NCBI RefSeq assembly: GCF_017352155.2
Contig: NZ_CP071462.1
Location: 3,759,493 to 3,823,492 of the forward strand
From: Haloterrigena alkaliphila
Lineage (GTDB): Archaea > Halobacteriota > Halobacteria > Halobacteriales > Natrialbaceae
DNA: 64,000 nucleotides
Direction of reading: 5' to 3'
Part shown: positions 17,990-26,240 of the stretch, piece after piece
How the letters are laid out: each line of letters begins with the position of its first letter
How positions within the stretch are numbered: position 1 is the stretch's first letter
Translations under genes and position numbers: made by a program
Notes under the pieces: model-generated
What the model was told of the DNA's origin: nothing
The model's database searches: none
What the model saw: only the letters and a program-made list of their open reading frames with translations

Positions 17990-18622
17990 TTACCGGTCCC
18001 GGAACTCGGGTACCGGTTCGTCGACCGTTTCGTAGATCCGCGTGATCGACTCCTCGATCACGTCGCGTTGTTTTTCCGACGGCCAGGCGTTCCTGACGAA
18101 GTAGTCCGTCACGAACTCCGCGAGTTCCGCGCCCGTCAGGTCCTCGATCCGTTTCGCGTAGTGGTTACCGACGAAGTCGGCCAGCGCCGCGGCGTTGTCA
18201 CCGTCGACGTCGCCGTGACGGTCCCGGACTCGAGCGACGATGTCGCGGTTGTGCGCGTCGATCGCCTCCCAGTCGTCGGGATCGTCCGTTCCCTCGAGGG
18301 GAATCTCGATCGCCCGCGAGAGGTCGTCGATCCGGTCGGTTCTGATGACCCCCTCCTCGGCGTCGTGCCACTCCTCGGGGTGGAGCACGAGGACGGCGTC
18401 GTCGTCCTCCCGGACGCGGGCGGTGAACTCGTAGTTCTCGAGGAGACTCGCGCGCCACTCTCTGCGGGCCTGCGCCTCGTTCTCGTCGGGCGTCTCGCGC
18501 GCGATCCGCGTGAGCCGCTCGGCCTCGTCGACGACGTCTGCGGGGAGTTCCGCGGTCGCGGGCTCGTCCCCGGCCCCGTCGGCACCGCCGGCGTCGGCGA
18601 GGGATTCGTTCGAGTCGGTCAT
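17990..18622 (-). CDS. rnhA-operon hypothetical protein
   Basis: The 210-residue, very acidic protein has an Ala/Gly/Asp N-terminal tail, then a conserved-looking region (DEAERLTRIARETPDENEAQARREWRASLLENYEFTARVREDD) that ends FVTDYFVRNAWPSEKQR. From memory, haloarchaeal genomes often place this family directly after rnhA and name it rnhA operon protein. Function is unknown. It follows rnhA by 123 nt in the same direction. Confidence 0.7.
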   Translation of the reverse strand: MTDSNESLADAGGADGAGDEPATAELPADVVDEAERLTRIARETPDENEAQARREWRASLLENYEFTARVREDDDAVLVLHPEEWHDAEEGVIRTDRIDDLSRAIEIPLEGTDDPDDWEAIDAHNRDIVARVRDRHGDVDGDNAAALADFVGNHYAKRIEDLTGAELAEFVTDYFVRNAWPSEKQRDVIEESITRIYETVDEPVPEFRDR

Positions 18623-18653
18623 ACCGCGGCGTACGCGCTCGAGGACTTTTCCT

Positions 18654-18697
18654 CTTGCCGATCCGCAGTGGCAGTCTCCCCTTGCCGATCCGCAGTG
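18654..18697. repeat. Two 17-bp direct repeats between rnhA and the next gene
   Basis: CTTGCCGATCCGCAGTG occurs at 18654-18670 and again at 18681-18697, a 27-nt period, in the intercistronic spacer just upstream of the start at 18622. It may be a binding site pair or a slippage product. Confidence 0.7.
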
Positions 18698-18745
18698 ACG
18701 GCGAGCAACAACCGACGAGCGCCGTCGAGCACCGTGGCCGACGGG

Positions 18746-19339
18746 TCAGGCCCGATCCAGCGCCTCGTTGGCCAGTTCGTCCGCACGCTCGTTGACCTCG
18801 CGGGGGACGTACTCGAGGGTCCACTCGTCGAACGCGCGGAGGAGTTCGTGGACGCTGACGCGCCGCTCGCGCAGTTCGGGATCGTTGGTGTCGTACTCGC
18901 CCCGGACCTGTTTGACGATCAGTTCGGAATCCCCGCGGACGTGAACCTCGTCGTAGCTGTAGTCGCTGGCGGCCTCGAGGGCCGTGATCAGCGCCTCGTA
19001 CTCGGCCTGGTTGTTCGTCGCGCGGCCGATCGTCTCGCCGCCCTCGGCGACGATGCCGTCGCCGGTGACGATCAGCCAGCCGATGGCTGCGGGGCCCGGG
19101 TTGCCGCGGCTCGCGCCGTCGAAGTAGACGTGGGCGCGCCCGCCGCCCTCGCGCAGGATGGCCTCGAGGTCCCGCGGGTCCGAGCCCTGGATGACGACCT
19201 TGTCGTCGTAGGCGACCGCGGACGCACCGCCGCGACTGGCCCGCCAGCGCTCGTGATCCGTGTTCCCCGACTCGACGGAGACGTCCGCCGCCTCGAGTCG
19301 CTCTCGAGCCGTCTCGACGTCGCATTCGATGACCGGCAT
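18746..19339 (-). CDS. rnhA: Ribonuclease HI
   Basis: The 197-residue protein has a short N-terminal domain (about residues 1-65) and an RNase H fold with the catalytic acidic set: YFDGASRGNPGPAAIG (Asp), NNQAEYEALITAL (Glu), VRGDSELIVKQVRGEY (Asp) and EVNERADELANEA (Asp). It degrades RNA in RNA-DNA hybrids. ATG 19339 (MPVIECDVET) is supported by a TATA box at 19364-19371, 28 nt upstream; the longer open frame overlaps tfb. It diverges from tfb. Confidence 0.93.
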   Translation of the reverse strand: MPVIECDVETARERLEAADVSVESGNTDHERWRASRGGASAVAYDDKVVIQGSDPRDLEAILREGGGRAHVYFDGASRGNPGPAAIGWLIVTGDGIVAEGGETIGRATNNQAEYEALITALEAASDYSYDEVHVRGDSELIVKQVRGEYDTNDPELRERRVSVHELLRAFDEWTLEYVPREVNERADELANEALDRA

Positions 19340-19363
19340 TCCGGGCTGTTGTCCGGTGGAATC

Positions 19364-19371
19364 GGATAAAG
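19364..19371 (-). promoter_or_regulatory. TATA box of rnhA
   Basis: CTTTATCC on the gene strand is 28 nt before ATG 19339. Confidence 0.55.
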
Positions 19372-19467
19372 TCTTTCCGGTTCCGAATCGTAAACTTCGC
19401 GTCTGGAGGCTCCTCGATGCCGATTTCGGGAGATACGCGTCAGATGGTGAAAACGGTTCCCGAGGAT

Positions 19468-19475
19468 TTATATAC
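19468..19475 (+). promoter_or_regulatory. TATA box of tfb, with a second A+T element nearer the start
   Basis: TTTATATA preceded by CGAGGA (BRE-like) lies about 30 nt before ATG 19502. A second element CTATAAAA at 19489-19496 is only about 10 nt from the start, too close for a normal promoter, and could be a binding site for autoregulation. Confidence 0.6.
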
Positions 19476-19501
19476 CATGGTGATACTACTATAAAAGTGC
19501 G

Positions 19502-20464
19502 ATGACACGGCCCACCCGCCAGCGGGAGCGAACGCGTGAGACGGACGAGACCGAGGAGCAGGAGGGGGTACGTGCCTGCCCCGAGTGTGAATCGGACAAT
19601 CTCGTAAAGGACTCCGACCGGGGTGAGCTCATCTGTGAAGACTGTGGGCTCGTCGTGGAGGAAGAAAAGATCGATCCCGGCCCGGAGTGGCGGGCGTTCA
19701 ACCACCAGGAACGACAGGAGAAGTCCCGCGTCGGCGCGCCGACGACCCAGACGATGCACGACAAGGGGCTGACGACGACCATCGACTGGAAGGACAAGGA
19801 CGCCTACGGCCGCTCTATTTCCTCGAAGAAACGCAGTCAGATGCACCGCCTGCGCAAGTGGCAGGAACGCATCCGAACCAAAGACGCCGGGGAGCGGAAC
19901 CTGCAGTTCGCGCTCAGCGAGATCGACCGGATGGCCTCCGCGCTCGGGGTCCCTCGGTCCGTCCGCGAGGTCGCCTCGGTCATCTACCGACGCGCGCTGA
20001 AGGAAGACCTCATCCGCGGCCGGTCGATCGAAGGGGTCGCCACGTCCGCGCTGTACGCCGCCTGTCGGAAGGAAGGCATCCCGCGCTCCCTCGAGGAAAT
20101 CTCGGAAGTCTCTCGCGTCGAACGCAAAGAGATCGGTCGCACGTATCGGTACATCTCGCAGGAACTCGGTCTCGAGATGCGCCCCGTCGACCCGAAAAAG
20201 TACGTCCCTCGCTTCTGTTCCGAACTCGAACTCTCCGAAGAGGTCCAGACCAAGGCTAACGAGATCATCGAGAAGACGGCCGAGGAAGGCCTGCTCTCGG
20301 GCAAGTCACCGACCGGCTACGCCGCGGCCGCGATTTACGCCGCGTCGCTGCTCTGCAACGAGAAGAAGACCCAGCGTGAAGTCGCCGACGTCGCGCAGGT
20401 CACGGAAGTGACCATCCGGAACCGCTATCAGGAACAGATCGAAGCGATGGGCATCCACGGCTAG
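19502..20464 (+). CDS. tfb: Transcription initiation factor TFB
   Basis: The 320-residue protein is a complete TFB. A zinc ribbon uses Cys26, Cys29, Cys45 and Cys48, followed by the B-finger/linker ([28 protein letters not shown]) and two cyclin repeats (about 125-215 and 220-320) that bind TBP-DNA and the BRE. The second repeat carries the helix-turn-helix [17 protein letters not shown]. Haloarchaea encode several TFB paralogues, and this one looks like a full-length general factor. It ends before a T6 run. Confidence 0.97.
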   Translation: MTRPTRQRERTRETDETEEQEGVRACPECESDNLVKDSDRGELICEDCGLVVEEEKIDPGPEWRAFNHQERQEKSRVGAPTTQTMHDKGLTTTIDWKDKDAYGRSISSKKRSQMHRLRKWQERIRTKDAGERNLQFALSEIDRMASALGVPRSVREVASVIYRRALKEDLIRGRSIEGVATSALYAACRKEGIPRSLEEISEVSRVERKEIGRTYRYISQELGLEMRPVDPKKYVPRFCSELELSEEVQTKANEIIEKTAEEGLLSGKSPTGYAAAAIYAASLLCNEKKTQREVADVAQVTEVTIRNRYQEQIEAMGIHG

Positions 20465-20482
20465 GTCGTCCGCTCACCGTTA

Positions 20483-20488
20483 TTTTTT
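20483..20488 (+). terminator. T-run terminator after tfb
   Basis: TATTTTTTGC lies 18 nt after the stop codon. T-rich tracts are the usual archaeal termination signal. Confidence 0.5.
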
Positions 20489-20535
20489 GCGCCGAATCGC
20501 CGATCAGCGACCGTACAGCCGCCGCGCCCGGGAGC

Positions 20536-21180
20536 TTACTGCTCGTCGTCGACGTCGGTTCCGTTCTCCGCGTTCCCCAGGCCCGCCGCCGACTCGTTCC
20601 CGCCGTCGGTCTCGTTTCCACCGTCGCTTTCGTTCCCGCCGTCCCCGCCCTCGGTGACTTCGATCGTGATCTCGTCGGTGAGGGCGTAGGCGTTGTGAAT
20701 GCCGTCACCCGCCTGCGCACAGAGGTCGTGTTCGCCCGGTTCGAGTTCGAGTTCGATCTCTCGTCCGCCCTCGCTCAGGTGATGGTAGCCGTCTTCCTGC
20801 GGGATGACGTAGCCCGGTTCGATACACCCCTGGTCGACGATCACGTGGAGGTGACCGACTCCGTTCTCGGACGTCTCGTCTCCCTCGACTGCGTCGAGCT
20901 CGAGGCCCTCGACCTCCATCTCGACCGAGACGGGACTCGAGACCTCGGCGCCGTCTTCGGGCGAGACGAAGGAGAGTTCGCCGTCGACCTCCTCGTAATC
21001 GATATCGGCGACCGTGTCGCCGCCGCTGTCGTTCTGCGAGTCGTTCCCGCCTTGGCTCTCGTTCGAGGGGTCCCCGCTCCCGTCGTCGCCCTCGAGCACG
21101 TCGGTGCAACCAGCGAGTGCGGCGGCGCCCGCCGCAACGCCGGCCGTGAGGTATCGTCGTCGCGTCGATGATCGTGTCAT
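20536..21180 (-). CDS. DUF4399-type Tat lipoprotein with sequon-rich tail
   Basis: The 214-residue protein has a Tat motif (STRRRYLTAGVAAG), lipobox LAGC, an Asn/Ser/Asp-rich linker, and a domain of about 100 residues that resembles DUF4399. Cues are SFVSPEDGAEVSSPV, GHLHVIVDQGCIEPG, the DGYHHLSEGGREIELEL segment and EPGEHDLCAQAGDG. The tail contains repeated GGNES/GGNET sequons. The domain is secreted and of unknown function. ATG 21180 gives the complete signal peptide. It is tail-to-tail with tfb. Confidence 0.75.
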   Translation of the reverse strand: MTRSSTRRRYLTAGVAAGAAALAGCTDVLEGDDGSGDPSNESQGGNDSQNDSGGDTVADIDYEEVDGELSFVSPEDGAEVSSPVSVEMEVEGLELDAVEGDETSENGVGHLHVIVDQGCIEPGYVIPQEDGYHHLSEGGREIELELEPGEHDLCAQAGDGIHNAYALTDEITIEVTEGGDGGNESDGGNETDGGNESAAGLGNAENGTDVDDEQ

Positions 21181-21508
21181 GGTGGATCTAACTCGTTCGA
21201 TGGCGTCGTTGGGGAGACACCGACGGCTAACGGCACTCTCTCGGTCGGCGGCCGTCGCTGGAAGACAGCAGTCGGCGATCCCCGTTCGCGCGTCGGGACG
21301 GTGATCAGGAGTCGATCGGATCGACACGCCCCGACGGACGGTTCCGCTGTACCTCTCGCTGGGGGCCTCGTGGCGAAAAGGTCGCGGCCTGCCCTCGCTA
21401 CGGTTCGAATCCCCGAGACGACGACCGCCCTGGGTCGACTCGGACCGCTCGAATACCCCCGGAGCGCGTTCGATACCGGCGTGGCGGCGCTCCTCGGGCG
21501 GGGGACAC
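21181..21508. other. Intergenic region, nothing recognisable
   Basis: The spacer between the two lipoprotein genes shows no acidic reading frame on either strand and no strong repeat. It must hold the promoter of the DUF4399 gene, for which I see no clear TATA box. Confidence 0.35.
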
Positions 21509-21793
21509 CTATATATCGGATTCGTTGGTGTCGTTGGTCTCGTTTTCAGTTTCGTTGCCGCCGATATCGGTCTCGTTGGTCTCGTTTCCGGTCTCGTTGG
21601 TCTCGTTTTCAGTTTCGTTGCCGCCGATGTCGGTTTCGTTCTCGCCGTCTTCAGTTTCGGTCTCCTCGCCGCCGTTCTCCCCGCCGTTGGCGTTCCCGTT
21701 ACCGCCGCCTCCGCCGCCACAGCCCGCGAGGGCCGTGAGGCTGATTCCACCGCACAGTGCGATCGTCCGTCGGCGCGTAAGTCTGTCCGTCAT
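21509..21793 (-). CDS. Small Tat lipoprotein whose mature chain is mostly N-glycosylation sequons
   Basis: The 94-residue protein starts at ATG 21793 (MTDRLTRRRTIALCGG), has a Tat motif and lipobox LAGC, then a glycine run, then a chain of Asn-Glu-Thr triplets. I count ten N-X-S/T sequons in the last 50 residues and no folded domain. It would be a lipid-anchored, highly acidic and possibly heavily glycosylated tether. The DNA encoding the tail is internally repeated (63-bp period). The upstream GTG at 21805 is an alternative start. Confidence 0.65.
   Translation of the reverse strand: MTDRLTRRRTIALCGGISLTALAGCGGGGGGNGNANGGENGGEETETEDGENETDIGGNETENETNETGNETNETDIGGNETENETNDTNESDI
21533..21638. 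repeat. Internal tandem duplication in the sequon lipoprotein gene
   Basis: A 43-bp segment at 21533-21575 recurs at 21596-21638 with two mismatches, giving a 63-bp period. It encodes the repeated GGNETENETN pattern and shows how the sequon tail grows or shrinks. Confidence 0.85.
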
Positions 21794-22099
21794 CTGTTTC
21801 GTCACTCGAGAGAGGGGGACTGACCGGCAAGAGAATTCGGAGCCTAGTGCCCGTGTTTCAGCGGCAAACTATCGTTACGTCGATTCCGCCGAAAAGCGGT
21901 CGCGTTCGGGTCGTCGACCGCGATTGTCTTGCGGCCTGATAGGATATCGCGTCGACCGTTTCGACGAGAACGGACACCCTGCTGGGATCCGGCGCACGTT
22001 AGAAAATCGTCAGTTACTCGGCGGAACGTCCGTCCGACCCCGCGTTCGACCCCGGCACTGATCGGCCGCTGCAGTTCGATCGCGGGTCCGACCGGGCGA
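21794..22099. other. Intergenic region, nothing recognisable
   Basis: I see no acidic reading frame, tRNA-like fold or repeat between gfcR and the small lipoprotein gene. Confidence 0.35.
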
Positions 22100-22750
22100 T
22101 CACTCCTCCTTGCCGACGCTGATGACCTGCAACAGCGAGTAGACCGGGACGCCCTCGATCTCCTCGAGGCCCTGTTTGTCCGCGAGAACCACGCACGCGA
22201 GGGGGTCGCCGCCCTCGGCGCGGATGGCCTCGATGGTTTCGCGCATCGTCGTCCCGCTGGTGATCGTGTCGTCGACGACGTAGCACTCGCGGTCGCGGAT
22301 CCCCGCGAAATTCCGGCTAAAGGTCCCGCCGAGCTCCTCGATGTCGCCCTCCTCCCACTGGTGTTTCGCGGGCGTGTAAGTCCCCAGATCGGTCTCGAGT
22401 TCGCGCGCGACGAGCGTCGCGATCGGGCCGCCGGCCTTCTCGATGCCGATCGTCAGGTCGACGTCCTCGCCGTGTTTGACGAGCATGTCCGCCATCGCGT
22501 CCGCGATGGAACCCATCCGTTTGCTGTCCCGGCCGATGGCCGACCAGTCGACGTGGATGTCCTGGGGGCCGCCCGGGCTCGCGGGCGCCTCCTGCTGTCG
22601 GTCGCTCGGTTCCGTCGTCGCGCCGCTGCGCTCGACGAGCCAGCTCGCCGTCTCCCGGGAGACGTTCAGTTCGTCCGCGATCTCTCCCTTCGAGAGCCCC
22701 CGGGTCGCGAGCTCGGCCGCGCTCTCGATGAGGTCGTCGACGTTTTTCAT
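22100..22750 (-). CDS. gfcR: PRTase-like transcription regulator GfcR
   Basis: The 216-residue protein joins an N-terminal helix-turn-helix (LATRGLSKGEIADELNVSRETASWLVER, residues about 15-42) to an orotate-phosphoribosyltransferase-like domain with the PRPP loop CYVVDDTITSGTT. In Haloferax the homologue GfcR controls glycolytic and semiphosphorylative Entner-Doudoroff genes. The start ATG overlaps the stop of gdh by 4 nt, so it is in the gdh operon. A TATA box inside the end of gdh suggests it also has its own leaderless promoter. Confidence 0.92.
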   Translation of the reverse strand: MKNVDDLIESAAELATRGLSKGEIADELNVSRETASWLVERSGATTEPSDRQQEAPASPGGPQDIHVDWSAIGRDSKRMGSIADAMADMLVKHGEDVDLTIGIEKAGGPIATLVARELETDLGTYTPAKHQWEEGDIEELGGTFSRNFAGIRDRECYVVDDTITSGTTMRETIEAIRAEGGDPLACVVLADKQGLEEIEGVPVYSLLQVISVGKEE

Positions 22751-23847
22751 ATATCGCTGAATTCGACCGCCGTTTTTATAGTCGTGTCGTCGTCGCCCGA
22801 CCGTTCGTCGGTCGTCGCGTTCGGAAACGCGCGATCGTACTCCTCGAGGCCGTAGACGCCGGTCACGACGGCCTCGAGGAGCCACGGCGGGAGCTCCGCG
22901 AGCGTGTCGACTGCCGACGCGAAGTGGTCGCGATTCGAGTTGACGCTACCCACGATGGCCTTGTTGTGGAGGACCAGTTCGCGGTGGAGTCGCCCGCCGT
23001 CGATCTCGAACGACCAGTCGCCGGGGACGCCGAGCAGGGCGGCGACGCCGTTGGGGGCGAGCGCGTCGATGGACTCGAAGGCGTGTTTCGCGTACCCCGT
23101 CGCCTCGTAGACGACGTCCATCGGCTCGTAGGCGTCGGCGATCTCCGACACCGGCGTCTCGCGGGAGTCGATGTAGGTGACGCCGAGTTCGTCGAGGATG
23201 TCGATCGAGGGGTCCGGTCGGTCGCGCCGCCCCAGACAGTAGACCCGATCGTAGCCGATCGTCGTCCGGAACATCGCGGCGGTCAACAGCCCCAGGGAGC
23301 CGTTCCCGAGGACGAGCGCGGACTCGGGTCGCCAGTCGAACGCGGCCCGCGACGCGGCCGCGTGCTGGAGGGCCTTCTCGGTGATGCTGATCGGTTCGAC
23401 GAGGAAGCCGACCGGCGCGAGGTCGGCGGGGATGGGGACGAGACAGTCGGCCGGACTCGTGAAGTACTCGGCCATGAACCCGTGGGCGCCGACGATCCCG
23501 CGCTCGACGTACTCGCCGTCGGGCGCCATGTCGGGTTCGCCGCGTTCGAAGTAGTCGTTCGTCTCGACGCCCGCCGGCGGCCGGCGGACCGTCGGCACGA
23601 CGTACTGGCCCGCCTCGAGGTCGGTTCCGTTGGGCTCCTCGACGATCCCGACGGCCTCGTGACCGAGGACGAGTCGGTCGTCACCCGCGGGGACGCCGCC
23701 GTGACAGCCGTCGATGACCTCGTAGTCGGTACCGTCGACGCCGACGCGGAGCGTTCGGACGAGGGCTTCGCCGGGGGCCGGTTCGGGGACGGGGAGTTCG
23801 ATTCGTTCCGGCGCACCCGCCCCGGGCTCGACTGCGATGGCTTTCAT
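22747..23847 (-). CDS. gdh: Glucose 1-dehydrogenase (zinc, medium-chain)
   Basis: The 366-residue enzyme matches haloarchaeal glucose dehydrogenase. The zinc-site residues of the Haloferax mediterranei enzyme are present at equal positions: Asp38 (VGVDGTDYE), His63 and Glu64 (VLGHEAVG), and Glu151 (FLVEPISI). The Rossmann fold has VLGNGSLGLLTAAM. It oxidises glucose to gluconolactone, the entry of the semiphosphorylative Entner-Doudoroff pathway. The gene sits before gfcR, a regulator of that pathway. A strong TATA region (23872-23885) lies about 29 nt upstream. Confidence 0.95.
   Translation of the reverse strand: MKAIAVEPGAGAPERIELPVPEPAPGEALVRTLRVGVDGTDYEVIDGCHGGVPAGDDRLVLGHEAVGIVEEPNGTDLEAGQYVVPTVRRPPAGVETNDYFERGEPDMAPDGEYVERGIVGAHGFMAEYFTSPADCLVPIPADLAPVGFLVEPISITEKALQHAAASRAAFDWRPESALVLGNGSLGLLTAAMFRTTIGYDRVYCLGRRDRPDPSIDILDELGVTYIDSRETPVSEIADAYEPMDVVYEATGYAKHAFESIDALAPNGVAALLGVPGDWSFEIDGGRLHRELVLHNKAIVGSVNSNRDHFASAVDTLAELPPWLLEAVVTGVYGLEEYDRAFPNATTDERSGDDDTTIKTAVEFSDI
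22773..22780 (-). promoter_or_regulatory. Internal promoter of gfcR inside gdh
   Basis: TATAAAAA on the gene strand is centred 27 nt before the gfcR ATG and lies within the last codons of gdh (TTIKTAVEF). Spacing is exactly that of a leaderless promoter. Confidence 0.5.
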
Positions 23848-23871
23848 GGTATCACACTACGCGGCCTGCTG

Positions 23872-23885
23872 TTAAGTATTTATTC
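23872..23885 (-). promoter_or_regulatory. Promoter of gdh-gfcR
   Basis: The top strand TTAAGTATTTATTC gives an A+T-rich TATA region about 29 nt before ATG 23847. TAGTGTGATA between it and the start could be part of an operator. Confidence 0.6.
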
Positions 23886-23991
23886 CTAGTCGAGTAAAAA
23901 TTCTGTACGTTGGTGATCGGGTAGTATGATCGGTCACGCTGGAGCGGCCAACTGGAAACGATTATCCTGCTGCCCGCGGTCGGTAGGGGAC

Positions 23992-25362
23992 ATGGAGCGG
24001 TACGATCTCGTCTACCAGCTGTACGACGAGTACGAGACGGACCAATTACGGGAGTATCAGGCGTTCGTCGACGTCTTTCCGGCGATCGACTCCCGCGTCG
24101 CGCTCGAGCACTGGCAGACCGCGAACGAGGAACTCGAGCGGCGCAAGGACGAGATTCGCTCGGCGTTCGCGGCCGGCGAGACGTTCGCGGAGGTCGCCGC
24201 CCGGGCCGACCGCGATCAGGCGTTCACCGCCTTGGACCTCGAGGCCAAGTACGGCCGCGCGGTGAACGTCCTCGTCCTCGACGTCGACGAAACGCTGCGC
24301 TCGGCGGGGGGAACGGACAACGAGATCCCCCGCGACACGCTGCACGTCCTGACGGAGTTCCACGAGGCCGGGGTTCCGATCGTGATCTGTACCGGCCAGA
24401 CCCTAGAGAACGTCAAGGGGTTCGCGATTCAGGGGCTGGGCAGCGAAATCGTCCACTCCGGGAACCTCTCGATCGTCTACGAGGCCGGGACCGGCGTGTT
24501 CGCGCCGGGTCACGGCGCCGACACGAAGCAACTGCTCTACGAGGAGCTGGACGCCGGAATCAGGGACGTCTTCGACGACGTGCGCTCGCGGGTGCTCCCC
24601 GAGGCCCCGGAGGACCTCCGCCGGGGCTGTCACCTGCAGGGCAACGAGTTCAACGTCACGATGAAGCCCAACTACGAGACCGGCTCCCAGCGGGCCCGGG
24701 AGACCATCGACGCCGCGCTGGTCTACCTGATCGACCTGCTGGCCGACGCGATCGGTGAGTCGCTCGAGGCGACGAGCGACGGCGGCGCTACGGGGGATGA
24801 CGGCGCTGCGGGCGACGACGGTGGAGCGAGCGAGGATGGAGGAGGGAGCGACGACGGCAACGGAAAATCCGCGGACGACAACGGCGCCGCCGACCTCGAG
24901 GGCGAGACCGTCGCCGACTGGACGCGCACCTTCTACGCCGAGCAGGACCCCGAGATTCGGGCCGTCCTCGAGAGCGAGGGCGCCTACCCCGACCTCGCGG
25001 CCGACGCGGTGCCCGACGCGCTCGCGGCTATCCTCGAGCGCATCGACGTCGCCTACTACGAGGCCGACGCGGCCGAGATCGGCAGCCTCGAGTTGAACAA
25101 GGTCGTCGGCGTCGAGCGCGCGCTGGACGTGCTGGGCGTCGACGACCCCTTCGCGCTCGTGATGGGCGACTCCAAGAGCGACCTGCGCGTGATGGAGTGG
25201 GTCCACGAGAACGACGCCGGCATCGCGGCCGCACCCGAGCACGCCTCGCAGGATACCTTAGAGCACGTCCTCGAAACGGACGAACTCGTTTTCGACCGCG
25301 GGAAGAGCGTCGACATCCTGCGGACGGTGTACGCGTTGAATCGGTTCGCGCGACTCGAGTGA
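23992..25362 (+). CDS. HAD-superfamily hydrolase with an acidic low-complexity insert
   Basis: The 456-residue protein has HAD motif I (LVLDVDETLRS), motif II (VICTGQT), the Lys region (NVTMKPNYE) and motif IV (VMGDSKSDLRVMEW). An N-terminal helical region of about 80 residues precedes the HAD core. Between motifs, residues about 262-300 form a Gly/Asp/Ala-rich, repeat-like insert (GGATGDDGAAGDDGGASEDG), probably a disordered halophilic loop. The substrate is unknown. ATG 23992 (MERYDLVYQ) is preferred: GATTATCC about 28 nt upstream acts as a TATA box. Confidence 0.8.
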   Translation: MERYDLVYQLYDEYETDQLREYQAFVDVFPAIDSRVALEHWQTANEELERRKDEIRSAFAAGETFAEVAARADRDQAFTALDLEAKYGRAVNVLVLDVDETLRSAGGTDNEIPRDTLHVLTEFHEAGVPIVICTGQTLENVKGFAIQGLGSEIVHSGNLSIVYEAGTGVFAPGHGADTKQLLYEELDAGIRDVFDDVRSRVLPEAPEDLRRGCHLQGNEFNVTMKPNYETGSQRARETIDAALVYLIDLLADAIGESLEATSDGGATGDDGAAGDDGGASEDGGGSDDGNGKSADDNGAADLEGETVADWTRTFYAEQDPEIRAVLESEGAYPDLAADAVPDALAAILERIDVAYYEADAAEIGSLELNKVVGVERALDVLGVDDPFALVMGDSKSDLRVMEWVHENDAGIAAAPEHASQDTLEHVLETDELVFDRGKSVDILRTVYALNRFARLE

Positions 25363-25477
25363 CTCGGTGACTGTTCGTGCTATGGGTTACGGCTCTCGCG
25401 ATGTTACGATCGAAGGGTTGCTCGAGTCGTTGAACTGGGATTTCGATTCGATCGATGCGTCCGTTCGATTCACGTGC

Positions 25478-25660
25478 TTACGATTCTGACGTGACGAACA
25501 GGACGAGTAGTGCAAGTCCCATAGCGATCGCCATCAACGGCTCCCAGTTTCCAGTCTGTCCCGTGTAGTATGCAGCAGCCGCCGATACAATTCCCAGCAG
25601 GGTCATACCGACTTCGGTTCGTTCAGCAACATTGATTCTCGGCACTGAGGTCTCGGCCAT
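25478..25660 (-). CDS. 60-residue two-helix membrane protein
   Basis: The short product starts MAETSVPRINVAERTEVG and has two hydrophobic helices (MTLLGIVSAAAAYYTG and MAIAMGLALLVLFV) separated by a polar turn. Base composition is A+T-richer than neighbours. A TATTAAT-like element about 28 nt upstream of ATG 25660 supports expression. No family is recognised. Confidence 0.6.
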   Translation of the reverse strand: MAETSVPRINVAERTEVGMTLLGIVSAAAAYYTGQTGNWEPLMAIAMGLALLVLFVTSES

Positions 25661-26141
25661 TATGCAGTTATTCGACTTGTCTGAGCATTAATCTTATGCT
25701 CGTCGGTAGTGTGCAGCCAGTTCTTCGCCGCTATCGAATGGTGTGTACGAATGGAACGGCGCTTCGATTACCAGAGTAGGTGAAGCGAAGCGTCCTGCTA
25801 TCGTGGCAACAGGGAATCGCCACGCCCTCCCCAGCCGATTCGCTCGCGCAGTTCCGTCGGATCCCCTCGCTATCGCTCGGTCCTCCGACAGCGCGCGCCA
25901 CCGAATTCCGGTTCCGCAGCCGAGCGAAGCATGTTATCAGCCTGTTCTGACCGTCACGGGCCGTGAAAGGCTGTCTTAAACGGCTGGAATGCAAAAGCCT
26001 GCTCATCAACCGAGCGCACGCAGTATCAGTTGGTAGCACGATCCGAGCGGGAGTGGCGCGGACGATCACGCCGCCGCTGAGCGATCGATGGGTACCGACA
26101 GGTGCTCTCGCCACCCCTGAGCGTGGATCGGCGAGGAAATT
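25661..26141. other. Gene-poor region holding a dispersed repeat
   Basis: The stretch contains a hairpin (7-bp stem 25760-25766/25786-25792), copy A of a dispersed repeat (25795-25902), and then sequence without acidic reading frames. Open frames here are shadows across the repeat. Confidence 0.5.
25795..25902 (+). repeat. Dispersed intergenic repeat, copy A
   Basis: A 47-nt block starting CTGCTATCGTGGCAAC and ending CCAGCCGATTC matches copy B (29277 onward) at 46 of 47 positions. A second shared block CCGACAGCGCGCGCCACC closes both copies. The first block holds a 6-bp inverted repeat, CGTGGC (25802-25807) and GCCACG (25819-25824). Confidence 0.85.
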
Positions 26142-26240
26142 ATGAGACGATTCGGGTCCAACGACACGAGCCACACTCAGGACAGCGGTATCGTTCTTCA
26201 ACCGGACTCGAGCGACCCGTACGGGGTGATCGATCGATGA
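26142..26240 (+). CDS. 32-residue upstream ORF coupled to the HTH regulator
   Basis: An ATG at 26142 opens a frame of 32 residues (MRRFGSNDTSHTQDSGIVLQ, then PDSSDPYGVIDR). It stops with TGA at 26238-26240, overlapping the regulator's ATG by 4 nt (ATGA). A GAGG Shine-Dalgarno-like motif at 26133-26136 stands 5-6 nt before the start. The polar, acidic-leaning sequence and the exact overlap suggest a translated, coupled leader gene. Chance remains possible. Confidence 0.45.
   Translation: MRRFGSNDTSHTQDSGIVLQPDSSDPYGVIDR

Noticed and set aside
25731..26201. 156-codon minus-strand frame
   Set aside because: It crosses the dispersed repeat; similar frames occur over copy B, so it reflects the repeat and not a gene.
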